This document shows positions 1 to 15,100 of a DNA stretch of 64,000 nucleotides, one piece after another (positions within the stretch are counted from its first letter, which is position 1; each line of letters starts with the position of its first letter). The stretch is from Sipunculus nudus (lineage: Eukaryota; Annelida; Sipuncula; Golfingiida; Sipunculidae), in the NCBI GenBank assembly GCA_026874595.1, contig CM049313.1, positions 75,384,659 to 75,448,658 on the forward strand, given 5' to 3'. The notes below the pieces were generated by a model, which was given only the letters and a program-made list of their open reading frames with translations, ran no database searches and was not told the DNA's origin. The translations under genes and the position numbers were made by a program.

Positions 1-87
1 GATTCATCTTGTTCTTGCATACTGAGGCTAACTTTGGGATGGGGTTCGGAGAAGGGAAAAGTGAGGGCAGCACGAAGGTGGATGTAG

Positions 88-2592
88 AAATATTCTATTG
101 TAATGTTTTTCATTTATATAAGAATATGAAAAGCTAAGAGGAAAGGGGCCCTCCTACTTGGTTATAGTAAAGTTCTAAATATATGATTGCAAACTAATAC
201 TCTGAAAAGACTGTCATGAAGAAAAACAGTAAAAGTTTTGAGATACTGTTTTGCACAGAAAATTTACAGATGGACAGGCAAGTGGACAGAATGGACTAAT
301 ACCTTTATTTCGCTTTCAAGAGAATAATGCATTTAAGTTTATATATAATCCTATTTTTTTAAGCAGATCCACTTTTTCCATTAAGAAGTTTACATCTGAA
401 TCATTTTTTTATTTACAGGTTTATAAATTTTTAATTAAAAAAACCTGAAAATATAAGTTAAAAAATTAGAATTGTTGCAAAAGTTGCAATCATTATATAT
501 ACAGAGTAAAAAACATTGGGTCATATTATGCATACACATATATTTTATTATTTTTAAATCATAAATGTTTAAACTGATTTTAAAAGAAAATAATGCTACA
601 ACATGGCATCTACAAGAATATTCCTTGAATCACTATTAAAAAGTTTTGCACATTGGAGTTTTCAGGACATGCTTAATTTTATTCACCAAAATAAAATAAA
701 AGTAAATTTGATAAAATAAAACATCTTTTCAAATAAAGTAAAGTATACACACTGTTGGTTGAATGAGGGACAAACAATATCATTGTGCTAATTACTATCC
801 CAGTTTTAATTAATTACTGGAATTAATAGTCAATTTCACACCTGGTGAAGTTTTTACTCTTCTGAAGTAAGGAATTACTTATCTCATGAACATCCACACT
901 TTCACAGCAATACACCACTTTGTGGACACAATTAAATGTACACTTTAATCATTGTAACCCTGGTGGTTCAATACAAAATCTAAAATGTAGCATGTCCAAG
1001 AATAAAATAAAATACAGAAAAATTATAACATTCATCTAGTTTATGCACCAGCTGGGGGGATGAGTGCAGGGCAGAGGGGAAGCCTGCTAGTAGTGGCCAA
1101 GCTGGGCCAAGGTAAGCTGCCTGGGGTGGGTTACATAATGCAAGTGAAGGCTGAACTACTAGGTGGGCTAGATGTAAACAACACTTGACATGGTGTATGA
1201 AAACATGAATAAAAGCTATTCATTCCAATCAATTTCTTTTGAAAGTTCAGATTTTAAAAGATTAAATCCTTATGCATATATGCTGGGAAAATTAAATCAA
1301 CAGTGCCAAAGTTGGACAAAATTTAAGGTATTGATTTTTTATTTATGCTAATAACTTGAAAAATTTGCAAAATTCAGATCTAATTTTGGGTAAACAATTG
1401 AATCTTGATTAAATAAAGTTATATTCCTGAAAAAAAGTCTCTAGGTTCAGCAATTCTCATGTTAGGTGAGTAAATATATTTCCTGATTTTTTAAAAAATT
1501 GCATTATGTTTTGGCCCATAACTTCAAAATAATACCCAATACTGACCTAATTTTTGGTATGTTCATAGAAAATGTATAAAAGAATGTGAATACTAAATAC
1601 GATCATAAACAGATCAGTGGTTTTGATATTAGGCAGCCTTGAAGTGTAACAATGGCTTTTTTTTATGGAAAACGGAGGTTTTTTCCCTTAATATCTCGAA
1701 GGAACAAAGTCCTAATGACCCAATTTTCGGTATGGTAGGAGATTTTGGGGACATCTAAAATTATGTCAACAGCCTGGGGAGCATAGAGATGTGCACTGAA
1801 TGATCTACAGTCATCAAAGTGGTCTGCTTGACAATGTAAGGGAATACAACAAGAGCCTCCAAAAAAAAATCAACAACTAGCCTAATTTTGCAGCTTTTAT
1901 TTTTAAATTTTAGATTTTAACAGATTAAATCCTTATGTATACATGGTGTGAAAGTTAAATCCACAGTACTTACAGGAAAAAAAACGTGCCATGGCCAAAG
2001 TTGGGCAAAATTTAAGGTACCAATTTTATATTTTTGCCAATATTTAAAAAAATTTAACTGATTTTGATCTAATTTTGGGTATACAATTAAATTTTGATTA
2101 ATTAAAGTTGTATAACTGGAAAAAAGTCCCTACCTTTAACACTTTTGGTCTTAAGTGACCAAATATCTTCCTGATTTTTTTACAAAGTCCATTATGTTTG
2201 GGCCCATAACTTTTTAAAATTATATAATACTGACTTAATATCTGGCATGTACATAGGAACTATATAGAGGAATATTTATGGTAAATATGAAGAAAACCAG
2301 ATGAGTAGTTTTGATATTAGGCAGTCCTGAAGTGTGAAAATAGATTTCTAATAAAAAATTGAGGTTTTTCCTTAATATCTCAAAGGAACAGAGTCCTATT
2401 GACCCAATTTTTGGCATGGTAGGAGATTATGGGGACATCTAACTGTATGCCAAATTCAGATTCGTAGGTCCAACGGTGTCGAAACGTGCCAGTCTTACGG
2501 ACGGACATCCAGACGGACAGACGGACGGACAGACGGACGACGGACAATGGACCATGACTATAGCTCAGATGACTTATAGTCAGCTGAGCTAA
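88..2592 (+). mobile_element. Family A Helentron-like element, copy A1 (5' truncated)
   Basis: It matches copies A2 and A3 from about position 88 and ends with the family 3' terminus: a GACGGACA-rich stretch (about 2499-2550), the hairpin ACTATAGCTCAGATGACTTATAGT, then CAGCTGAGCTAA. The first 50 bp or so of the intact family are missing. Unlike A2 and A3, it carries two copies of the internal module (about 1243-1767 and 1905-2440). It lies in the intron downstream of AGGF1 exon 8. No protein coding capacity is seen. Confidence 0.8.
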
Positions 2593-2964
2593 TTATGAAA
2601 ATTAATCCCTCCCAATTACTGGAAAAGTTTAAATTGTGAAATTTTAACCTCTTGAATATGAAGCCAACCACAGGAGTTTCTACATAACACAATTAATTAC
2701 ACAGTGTCTTCCCATATGCACAGAGCAGAATGATGGTGCCAGTTGGCAAATTTATTTGTTCTCTTGTTGGAGACTAAGTGTTATACTGATATTTACTGTA
2801 AATTCAATGGCAATAAAAATTTTAAGGTAAGGATGTACTGACAAGTACTGAACAAAGACAGGTGCCTTGTGTAAACCAGGTTACTAAGAGGCTGTGTATA
2901 TTATTTTTTCTGAGAACAATTATTGTATTACTGTGGTTTTGCCTGTGGTCACCCTGAGACTTAC

Positions 2965-3124
2965 CACTGAGCTTGCTGTCTTTCTGTACTTTAGCCTGGA
3001 CCTGACCTGGTTCACACTCATCACATGTGTCACTGCCTGGGTGGATATGAAACAGCATGTGAGTACCCCCGATGACGATGCGATCTCCGTGTGTCAGTGG
3101 ATACGGCTCTCCCATCACCTTGGC
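2965..3124 (-). CDS. AGGF1: AGGF1 exon 8: FHA domain end and conserved PGSDTC segment
   Basis: 160 nt, phase 0 in and phase 1 out (donor AGTG|GTAAGT). It encodes GEPYPLTHGDRIVIGGTHML followed by FHIHPGSDTCDECEPGQVQ, nearly identical to vertebrate AGGF1. The acceptor is placed at TTGTAAG|GCC, which is weak; CCAAG|GTG six bases downstream would also keep frame. The next exon, leading to the G-patch, lies outside the window. Confidence 0.94.
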
Positions 3125-6100
3125 CTTACAACAGAAAACCTCTCTCATGTTCAACAATTCATTAATTGAGGCCACACAAAAAAAATAATTATTCTATGAA
3201 TTTGCAGCTAATAGATAGAGAGACAGATGTACAATGGACAAAGGAATATTGCTATACCTTAAAATACTTATAGTCAGCTGAGTTAAAAATGGAAGACACA
3301 TTTTATACTAAAGATTCACTTCATACCCTAACATAAGAAAAGGACTGTCAATTGACACAGCCACATTAGCATATAATGAAACTATTCTCATATCCCCAAA
3401 ATATTGATGAATCATACAAGTACTTTTAGATTATAACCTGAGTGATCCGGACATCATTTACAAATGTTCCGTTCTGACTGGCATGGTCCTTGATAAAATA
3501 CTGTCTTGTCTCCTCTGTGTATGTCACTTCAGCATGCATCTGAAAACAGAGACCATTTGGTTATCTTTATACTTGTTCTCTTTGTCTTGCATGGTCAGAC
3601 TTTTGGTAATAAATGACTGTGTAATGTGCCAGGATCAAATGAATTATCTGTACTGGACTTGACAATGGGCCTCTTTATCATAAATATTTTTCATTTTTCT
3701 TTTTTTTTTAACTGAAATGACAGAGGATTTCAGTATCTAAAGCTCAGAAATTTCACTAAAGTCACCTAGTTTAATCTCTGATAGGAGAGCTGCCTGAATG
3801 TCAAATCAAAAGTTGACCGTCTAAGGTGATATGCTTTGTCCACTGGTTGCCCACCATCATTTTGAGCAAATATTTCTAGAGAAAGATCACAGAATCTATT
3901 GAGCAGATAGCCCTCACCTGGAAGTATATATAAGAATTAAGAGAAGTTATAGCCTTAATAAGAAAAATCCTCTTTCATTTCAAGATGTGAAAGATTTTAA
4001 AGGGAACATTTCCAGTACAGAGAGACAGTCTGATGTGGAAAAAGATCTAATTCAGAATTACTAGTAAGATTAAGTCTGCAACATTTATATAAAAAAGATT
4101 TTAGAGATGTTAAATGAACCAGCTGTAAACAAACAGTTTTAGGAGGGGGATTGACAGTTTTATGGTATAATATATCACATGACAGCTGCTGGTAAAAGTT
4201 GCTAATGGGCAGTTATTGGGGATGAGAGTGAGATGGTGATGGACAGCTGGATAAGGGAGTTTTGATTAGCAGAACAGATGGTATACCTTGCTTGTTTGTA
4301 GGTCTGGTATCCTGATGGTGTGGCCCATGTCCTTCTCTCTACCAATGGTGGCCCCAGTGTAAGTGATAATGAACAGGCTACCCACGTCAAGGCTGTCTGA
4401 TGATGTCACCATCACGCGGATACAGGAAGGCCACTGACGACTGGACAAGTCTGTAAACAATTGGTAAAAGAAGAATGATCATGTTGACATCAGACAGTTA
4501 TTTAATTCAAACTTTTTAATACTAATATGCTTTAACATTACAATAGTATCTTGTTAATCAAAATTTTTACCATAAAGAGACATATTCTCCAGATTTTCAT
4601 CCAAAAGAACTTTGCTATAAGCATATACATACAAAATTATCTTTTATATAGGATCCTTACAGTTAACTACTTTACTTAATGTTTAAATTTTGTTTCAGTT
4701 GTACAGAAAACATACAGGTGATATAGTTGATAGTTGTTCATTTTTACCAACGATTATGCTTTTATAGGTACTGATACTTAGGTATATTTGTTTGTTAGTT
4801 TCTGATTATTTTTAACAAACATTTAATTTCATATTTAAACATATATCATACAGAATGATATATATATATATATATACAAGGCCTACAGGCCTAATGCGAA
4901 CCTGTGCAAAGTTTGGGAGTATGAATGGAGGTTTATTTTTAAAATATAATATTGATCCTCTTACCTCCTGCTTATCTACCATAGTCATTATGTTTCAGCA
5001 AAATGGTCGTTTCAGACCTGCAACTTTTAGACTAGGACATTTTAAAACTAGAATATGGGTAGAAGACAAGCGACTATGTGTATCCACAGAAATCAAGAGT
5101 ATGACAGGTGAAGTGAGGCATGGATTAAGTGGCAAGGGAATTAGAGTGAGGTGTGTTGCATATTAGCATGGATGTCTGCAGAGTAAACGTGAATGTAGGT
5201 GGCGCCACCTGTCATAAAATCGAGAAAGCTGTCCAGGATGTATAAACCTGCAAAATTTCAGGTGGATAAGTCAAATCACTGCCTAGATATGAGTGCTTTT
5301 ATCCCAAGGCAGATGAATAGATGGAACCTGTGCATAAATGGTTGCAGGTGGTGCCACCAGTTTTGCCTATGATGAATAGCTATGTGAGATCTATTCACAT
5401 GCAAAATTTTGGCCCAATCAGTCAAACGGTTCCCGAGATATGAGCTTGGATGTCTGCAGAGTAAACGTGAATGTAGGTGGCGCCACCTGTCATAAAATCG
5501 AGAAAGTTGTCCAGGATGTATAAATCTGCAAAATTTTAGGTGGATATGTCAAACCAAAGGCAGATGAACAGATGGACGCTGTGCAAAAATGGTTGCAGGT
5601 GGCGCCACCATTTTTAGTGTATGTTATAAAGCTATCCAAGTGCTACATTTGTGCACAATTTTTAGCCTGATTGGTCAAACAGTTCCTGAGATATATGGGT
5701 TGATGTGTGGAACAAATGCACAAATGGACGCTGGGCAGCAAGGAAAGGTCAGAGGTCAACCAAAAATGAGGGCGCAGCAGTTCACGTGTGACCTGATGGT
5801 AAACCCTATTCGCTTAAAATGCAACCAAGTTTTTTCAAACAGTTGAAAGATACAGTTCCAATAATCTGGGAATTCTGCAGCTAGACATTGTGTCTAGACG
5901 TCTAGACGCTGTGTCTAGACGTCTAGACATTGTCTAGACACCAGACAGAGCCAGGTCAGTTGCCATGGTGATGTCTGGACCCCACCTGGTTGTACTGAGT
6001 GACCTCTTGAATTGGCTGCTTAAACTCAGCATGTTGTCAAATCTGTTTTCAAACACAGAAAGCCTTTTTCAATTGGCTACACTGCTTTTTTAAAACTGCA

Positions 6101-9100
6101 TTTACCCAATCTATTCTTATAAAACTGACAGAACCCTATCATAAAATAATTCTTGTAAAGTTTTAACTAATCAGCTTGACAGTTTCATCATAAAACAGTG
6201 TATAAGCTAGAAGCATCTTAAATTCAATTTTCACTTGTAAAAAAAACCAATGAAAGTGGTGCCACCAATACCTCAATTTCAGATATGACATATGTGACAA
6301 ACATTGGTATAAAATTTGCTAATGATAGCTCTAGCTGTTTCTGAGATTTTAATTTTAGTGTGCTTTTTTGGACAGATGACTCAGTTCAACCTCCTGTAAC
6401 TTGGCCAAAAATCTCCGAACTGGAACCATTCGAATGACCTTGAGAAAGATTGTTCCAGGGATCATTTCTGTGAAATATTGGAAAATTTGGCTGGACAGTT
6501 TCGGAGATGAAGATTTTTAAAGCTTTTTAAGCTTTTTCCGTATAAAAACTCAGAAAATGCAGTTAAAAAAAAAATAAACAAAATCCAATAGTATTTTAGG
6601 ATGACTGTTTATTTGCAAAAAAATTGGTGATGCTAGCTCCTGCCGTTTTTGAGATAGCTATGGTTAACGTACAGATGATGGACGACGCTGCACCATCGCA
6701 TAAGCTCACAGGTTCGATAATAACACTTTCAATGTGGGATAAAACAGCATTTATGATATCCCTGCCTTGAAGTGATAAAACATGTCATTATTTTTAAAAT
6801 CATCCAGTTTTGCTGACTTAGCAGATCTTTTCCACTCAATAACACACCTTGCTCCTCTGACACCTCCATTTCAGACTCGCTCTCATCATCACTGGAGTCT
6901 GAGCATTCCCCATCTTCCAAATCACTCTCACTTGTATCTGTATCCGTGGATTCAGCATCTGATTTCTGACCAGCCTCCTCTGCATCATCATCTTCTTTAT
7001 CCTCAACATCAACTGACCCCTCTCCTCTGCTGATATCATCCCCCTTCTGCTCGTTCTTCCCCACATCCTCTTCCATTGTGACACCATTCTTTTCACCAGA
7101 CTTTGATTGTAACATAAGTTTCCTTCGTTGCTTACGATTTAGTTTTGTGGCAGATGGTATGACTTGCACATCTGACTCCTGACCTTTGACCTCGCCTACA
7201 TGGTCCATCTGTTGCTGGGTATAATAATCTTCTCCTGTCTTCTGTTCCACCTCATTATCAACCTCACCCTTCTTATCATCTTTCACAGTTAGCTTCTTTA
7301 CTTCCTTTTCTTTTCTTTCTATTTTTCGTTTCTTGCTTTTCTTTTTCTTTTGCAGCGAGGCCTCCGCCACCTGATGTCAAATATAACTTCAGCTCAAAAT
7401 TCCAAATATATTTTTATTCTGAACATCTAATGATTTTGTTATAAAAAACAAGGGACCCATGGGTCACGTCGCTCAGCTGAAGTTTAAAATTTTTGCAAAT
7501 GTAAAATATGCAAAATATTCTATTGTAATGTTTTTCATTTATATAAGAATATGAGAAGCTAAGAGGAAAGGGGCCCTCCTACTTGGTTATAGAAAAGTTC
7601 TACATATATGATTGCAAACTAATACTCTGCAAGACTGTCATGAAGAAAAACAGTAAAAGTTTTGAGATACTGTGATGCATATGAAATTTACAGATGGACA
7701 GGCAAGTGGACAGAATGGACTAATACCTTTATTTCACTTTCAAGGGAATAATGCATTTAAGTTTATATATAAGCCTATTTTTTTAGCATATCCACTTTTT
7801 CCATTAAAAGTTTTTATCTGAATCTTTTTTTTTATTTACAAGTTTATAAATTTTTAATAAAAAAACTGAAAATATAAGTTAAAATATTAGAATTGTTGCA
7901 AAAGTTGCAATTATTATATAACCAGAGTTAAAAAACTGAAAATATAAGTTAAAATATTAGAATTGTTGCAAAAGTTGCAATCATTATATATCCAGAGTGT
8001 AGCTCATATTGGGTCATATTATGCATACACATATATTTTATTATTTTTAAATCACAAATGTTTAATCTGAATTTAAAAGAAAATAATGCCATAACATAGC
8101 ATCTACAAGATTATTCCTTGAATCACTATTAAAAAGTTTTGCACATTGGAGATTTCAGTACATGCTTAATTTTATTCACCGAGATAAAATAAAAGATTAA
8201 GTAAAATTGATCAAGTAAAACATCTTTTCAAATAAAGTATACACACTGTTGGTTGAATGAGGGACAAACAATATCATTGTGCTAATTACTATCTCAGCTT
8301 TAATTTATTACTGGAATTAATAGTCAATTTCACACTTGGTGAAGTTTTTACTCTTCTAAAGTATGGAATTACTTATCTGATGAACATCAACACTTTAACA
8401 GCAATACACACTTTTGTGGACACAATTAAATGTGCACTTTAATCATTGTAACCCTGGTGGTACAATACAAAATCTAAATTGAAGCATAGCCTAGAATAAG
8501 AATGAATCAAATACAGAAAATAATAACATTCATCTAGTTAATGCACCATCGGGAGGGGGGGGGGGGGAGTGCAGGGCAGAGGGGAAGCCTGCTGGTAGTG
8601 GCCAAGCTGAGCCAATGCAAGCTGCCTGGTGTGGGTTACATAATGCAAGTGAAGGCTGTACTACTAGATGGGCTAGATGTAAACAACACTTGACAGGGTG
8701 TATGAAAACTTGAATAAAAGCTACTCTTTTCAATCAATTTCTTTGAAATTTCAGATTTTAAAAGATTAAATCCTTATGTATATATGCTGTGAAAATTAAA
8801 TCAACAGTGCTTACAGGGAAAAAACCTGCCATTGCCAAAGTTGGACAAATCTTCAGGTATTAAATTTTTATTTATGCTAATAACTTGAAAAATTTGCAAA
8901 ATTCAGATCTAATTTTGGGTAAACAATTGAATTTTGATTAAATAAAGTTATGTTCCTGAAAAAAAGTCTCTAGCGTCAGCAATTCTCATGTTAGGTGAGT
9001 AAAAATATTTCCTGATTTTTTAAAAATTGCATTTTATTTTGGCCCATAACTTCAAAATAATACCCAACACTGATCTAATTTTTTGTATGTTCATAAAAAA

Positions 9101-12100
9101 TGTATGGGAGAATATGAATACTAAATATGATCAAAAACAGATCAATGGTTTTGATATTAGGCAGCTTCGAAGTGTACTAATGGCTTTTTTATGGAAAACG
9201 AAGGTTTTTCCTTAATATCTCGAAGGAACAAAGTCCTAATGACCCAATTTTCGGTATGGTAGGAGATTTTGGGGACATCTAATGGTATGCAAAAGTTTGG
9301 AATTGTAGGTCCAATGGTTTCAAAACGTGCCATGTTAATGTCCGGACGGCCGACGGACAATGGACCACCACTATAGCTCAGATGACTTATAGTCAGCTGA
9401 GCTAAAAACCTAACTTGCAGGTATGAAATTGAAGAAACGGCCATGTTTCATGAACTCTGTTCCTTTTCCCCAAATAAATCTGATTGTTTAAGTAATTTGC
9501 CAAGAACAAGCTTGGAGCAGAAAGATAAACCCTGAGGGACTTCAAGCCATGGTTTACTTCCTGATTCTTGGCTTGATTTAAAGCAACAACACATCCCTTA
9601 ATATGTTCAGTGATCATATTATTGTGCAGATAAATACCAATTGCTGCTGTTATCAAGCTTGGTAATGGTTTCAGAGGTTGTGATACAAACAGAATTTTTT
9701 CCTGTTTGTTATCCTTGATATCTAACCTGGACAAGAATGGTTATGTTTTTTCCCAACATACTATTATTCTTTTTCCCCCTGGCCAATTAGTGAAGAAATT
9801 GTGAAATGATTAAAACAAAACCTGGGATGCAATTATCTTTTTAAGTGATTCCAGAACAACAATCCTATTTTTATTCTTGACATTTTATTTCTTACCATTT
9901 CCCTGCTTCCCTAATTTTCATGCTAATACAACACAGGAATACTTGCAATTGAAATCAACCTTTTTTTCCAAGGGATCCGTCAAGTGGCTGGTCAACAGTT
10001 TAACTTGCTGTTAGGATTCTAATTCAAGTGCAAGCATCAAAGTTAGAACACTTTTTAATAAATTTCTTTTGCACGAGCCTAAATAAAACCTGATAAATGG
10101 TTTCTGTTTCACTGAATGCCTTCCAGCTAGGGCTGATGCTGCAGTTTTAGATCTGATAATGAATAACTGCCTCAAGGAAATTCCAGCTACTCACACAGCT
10201 TTGACAAATACTTCCAGTGTCCGACCATGAAATTATCAGGTGACCAGGATCTGAAGTCCTTTGGGGGCGTGGGGGAGGGGGGGGGGAATGAATGCTAAAT
10301 TGCTGAAGCAGATTAAAATTACCTTGAGCTTGACTTCTTAGTCTTTCTATGGACAGACTGGAGAAACTGTGAATCATGTCCTCCATTTCCCTGGGCTCTC
10401 CCTACAACATGACCCATACACTGCTAACTATAGTCTATTCCACAGCAGGTTGCTCATTGAAATTTAGAAATATTTTATAAATTGACAGATCATTTAACAA
10501 AAGTAAGTTGCTTTGAAGGAATGAGGAATAGGGCTAATTAACTAGAATGAAAACAAAACCATACTCAACAATATATTTTAGTAATTCAGTATTATCAGTT
10601 TTTGAAAAGTCAATTTTTTACAACATCTCAACCCTGTTCATAAAGGTGACCAAAGGTCAAGGTAACTGGTCACATGATCAAACACCCTGTTGATTGGTTG
10701 TTTAGTTTCATAAATATAGGGTTGCCTGCAGCCAACTCTGAAAAAATTGTGTATTTGGTGTTTATGAAAATCAAAGGGTCTCAGGTCTTTATCCCCTCAT
10801 TAGCTTTAATGTCAAATGCAGCAATAAAATTTCAGTTAAAAAGAGAATTAATCGCCAAATTTCAATGAATACTTAAGTCACTGCAGGGTTTGTATTATTT
10901 GGATTTCTTCAACTGTCATAGAAACTTCATTTCAGACTCTTTCATAAAACAAGCAACACCTGTGAATCACAAACTCATGAAACATGGCCTTCCTTTTTTC
11001 ATACAAATGTATTTAAATTTTCTTACAGATTCCTAAGAATGCCTGAAATTCATTTTGTAAGATTCAATAAAGTTACTACTCATATAAAACTACTACTTGA
11101 GTGTTTCAACCCAAGACAATTTCGTTACAGGATGCCACATTTTAAACAAGGGACCCATGGGTCACAGCGCTCAGCTGAAGTTTGAAATTTTTGCAAATGT
11201 AAAATATGCAAAATATTCTATTGTAATGTTTTTCATTTATACAAGCATATGAGAAGCTAAGAGGAAAGGGGCCCTTGTACTTGGTTATAACAAAGTTTTA
11301 TATACATGATTACAAAACTAATACTTTGACAAGACAGTCATGAAGAAAAACAGTAAACGTTTTGAGATACTGTGATGCATACAAAAAATTTACAGATGGA
11401 CAGGCAAGTGGACAGAATGGACTAATACCTTTATTTCACTTTCAAGGGAATAATGCATTTAAGTTTATATTTAAGCCTATTTTTTTTAAGCATATCCACG
11501 TTTTCAATTAACAGTTTTTATCAGATTAATTTTTTATTTATTTACAAGTTTAATAAATTTGTAATTAAAAAATCTGAAAATATAAGTTAAAATATCAGAA
11601 TTCAAAGTTGCAATCATTATTTATTTATCCAGAGTGTAGCTCATATCGGATCATATTATGCACAACATATATTTTATTATTTTTAAATCACAAATGTTTA
11701 AAGTGAATTAAAAAGAAAATAATGCTACAACATGGAAACTTCAAGATTATTCCTTGAATCACTATTGAAAAGTTTTGTACATTGGAGCTTTCAGTACATG
11801 CTTAATTTTATTCACCGAAATAAAAGATTCAGTAAAACTGATAAAATAAAACCATCTTTTCAAATAAAGTATACACACTGTTAGTTAAATGAGGGACAAA
11901 CATCATCATTGTGCAAATTATTATCTAAGCTATAATTTTTTACTGGAATTAATAGTCAATTTCACACCTGGTGAAGTTTCCACTCTTCTGAAGTAAACCA
12001 TTACTTATCTGACTTATTTGTGGACACAATTAAATATGCACTTTAATCATTGTAACCTTGGTGGTACAATAGAAAATCTAAAATGTAGCACAGCCTAGAA

Positions 12101-15100
12101 TAAGAATAACAAGTGACCCATGGGTCATGATGCTCAGCTGAATGGGAAGAGATTCACAAAAGGAAATTTTATCATCTGAATGGTCGTATATACCCATTCA
12201 ACTGAAGCATCAAACAGATTAACCAACAGGCCAAGATTGTGTCTGTATTTATATATCTCAAAAATAGAGAAAAAAAATGCGTAAAAAAAAACAGGTGGCT
12301 CCACCAGTCTGCAGAAACTAATAAAAAGACTTAATGGTCAATATGCATGCAAAGAATCATGGTGATCTCTGCATTAGTTGTTCAGATACTTCAGCTTTTG
12401 TATCAAATTTTCCATTATTCTGAGGGATACTTCGGAGTCCTATAGCTTAAAAGATACAGGTAACAGAGACCTAAATTCATGGGCCTCCTTGCATGACAAG
12501 AATGAAGATTCTAGGTCCAGTTGTTACAATTTGTGCCACTTTAACAGATGGCAGCATCCTTAAAGGTCTCAAAAATAGAGGAAAAAATTCGTAAAAATTT
12601 GAAAAAATATAGAGGTGGCACACCCAGTCTGCAGAAACTGATGGAACACCTCATGATCAATATGTATGCCAAAAATCATGACCATCAGTGTTGTAGTTAT
12701 TGAGATACTGCAGTTTTTGTATCAAATTTTTCATTATTATGGGGGGTAATTTGGAGCCATACAGCTTAAAGGATATGGGTAATAGAGACCTAATTTCAGG
12801 TTTTCATGGAGGCTTTTCATGGGTCTCCCTGTGTGTCAAGAATGAAGATTCTAGGTCAAGTTGTTATGATTTGGGCCCTGTTAACAGATGTTCATATCTT
12901 TAAAGGACTCAAAAATAGAGAAAAAAATTCGTAAAAAAGCTGAACAAATACAGGTGGTGCCACCAGTCTGCAGAAACTGATGAAACACTACATGATCATT
13001 ATCCATGCAAACAATTATGGTGATCTCTGCATTAGTTGTTCAGATACTTCAGTTTTGTATCAAATTTTCCATTATTCTGAGCTGTACTTTGGAGTGCCAT
13101 ACCTCAAAGGATATCGGTAGAAGAGACTTAATTTCAGGTTTCCGTGGAGACTTTTCATAGGTGTCTCACTGTGTCAAGAATGAAAATTCTAGGTCCAATC
13201 TTTACGATTTGTGCCCTGTTAACAGATGTTCACATTTTAAAGGTCTCAAAAATAGAGAAAACTGTTCGTAAGTAAACGAAAAATACTCATGGCGCCACCA
13301 GTCTGCAGGAACTGATGAATCACCTCTTGATCAATATGTATGCCAAAAATCATGACCATCAGTATTGTAGTTATTGAGATGTTGCAGTTTGTTTTTATCA
13401 AATTTTTCATTATTCTGAGGGGGGGGGGGAATTGGGAGCCCCACAGCTCAAAGGATATGGGAAACAGAAACCTTATTTCAGGTTTCCATGGAGACTTATC
13501 ATAGGTCTCTCAATGTGTCACAAATGAAGATTCTAGGTCCAGTCTTAACAATTTGTGCCCTGTTAACAGATGTTCACATTTTTAAAGACCTCAAAAACAG
13601 AGAAAACAATTCATAAAGAATGGAAAAATACAGGTGGCGCCACCAGTCTGCAGGAACTGATGGAACATCTCATGATCAATATGTATGCCAAAAATCATGA
13701 CCATCAGTGATGTAGTTAATGAGATATTGAAGTTTTTGTATGAAATTTTTACTATTCTGGGGGGTACTTTGGGGCCCCATAGCTCAAAGGATATGGGTAA
13801 CAGAGACCTAATTTCTGGTTTCCATGGAGACTTTTCATAGGTCTCTCACTGTGTCAAGAATGAAGATTCTAGGTCCAGTTCATAGGATTTGTGCCCTGTT
13901 AACAGATGTTCATATTTTTAAAGGTCTCAAAATTAGAGAAAAATATTCGTAAAAAAATAAAAAAATACATGTGGCGCCACCAGTCTGCAGGAACTGATGG
14001 AACATCTCATGATCAGTATGTATGCCGCAAATCAAGACCATCAGTGTTGTAGTCATTGAGATGTTACAGTTTATTTTTATCAAATTTTTCATTATTCTGG
14101 GGGGTAATTGGGAGCCCCACAGTTCGAAAAATATGGGTAACAGAGACCTATTTTCAGGTTTCAATGGAGACATTTCATAGGTCTCTCAATGTGTCAAGAA
14201 TGAAGATTAAAGGTCCAGTCTTTATGATTTGTGCCCTGTTAACAGATGTTCACATTTTTAAAGGTCTCAAAAATAGAGAAAACAATTCGTAAAGAATTGA
14301 AAAATACACGTGGCACCACTAGTCTGCAGAAACTGATGAAACACTCCATGATCAATATGTATGCCAAAAATCATGACAATCAGTGAAGTAGTTAATGAGA
14401 TATTGAAGTTTTTGTATGAAATTTTTGTCTATTTTCAGGGGTATTTTGGGGCCCCATAGCTCAAAAGATATGGGTAACAGGGACCTAATTTCAAGTTTCC
14501 ATGGAGACTTTTCATAAGTCTCTCCCTGTGTCAAGAATGAAGATTCTAGGTCCAGTCTATAAGATTTGTGCCCTGTTAACAGATGTTCACATTTTTAAAG
14601 GTCTCAAAAATAGAGAAAACTATTCGTAAAAAAATCGAAAAATACAGGTGGCGCCACCAGTCTGCAGGAACTGATGGAACATCTCATGATCAATATGTGT
14701 GCAAAAAATCATGACCATCAGGGATGTAGTTAATGAGATATTGAAGTTTTTGTATGAATTGTTTGACTATTCTGGGGGGTACTTTTGGGCCCTATAGCTC
14801 GAAGAATATGGGAAACAGACCTAATTTCTGGTTTCCAAGGAGATTTTTTATGGACCTCTCAGAATCTCAAGTTACAAGATTCTAGGTCCAGTGGTAACGA
14901 TTTGTGCCTGGTTAACGGACAGGCAGACGGCACGACAGACAGATGGCAACGGACAAAGAGTGATCGCTATTGCTCAGATGACTTACAGTCAGCTGAGCTA
15001 AAAATCAATAAAGAAAATTATAACATTCATCTAGTTAATGCACCAGCTGGGGGAGGGGGGGGGGGGGATTGCAGGGCATAGGGGAAGCCTGCTAGTAGTG

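Noticed and set aside
6782-7033. 83-codon plus-strand ORF
   Set aside because: It is the antisense shadow of the acidic AGGF1 exon 5.
12255-14920. CRISPR-like reading of the regular repeats
   Set aside because: Units of about 338 bp are repeated over their full length with no unique spacers, and the context is a eukaryotic intron.
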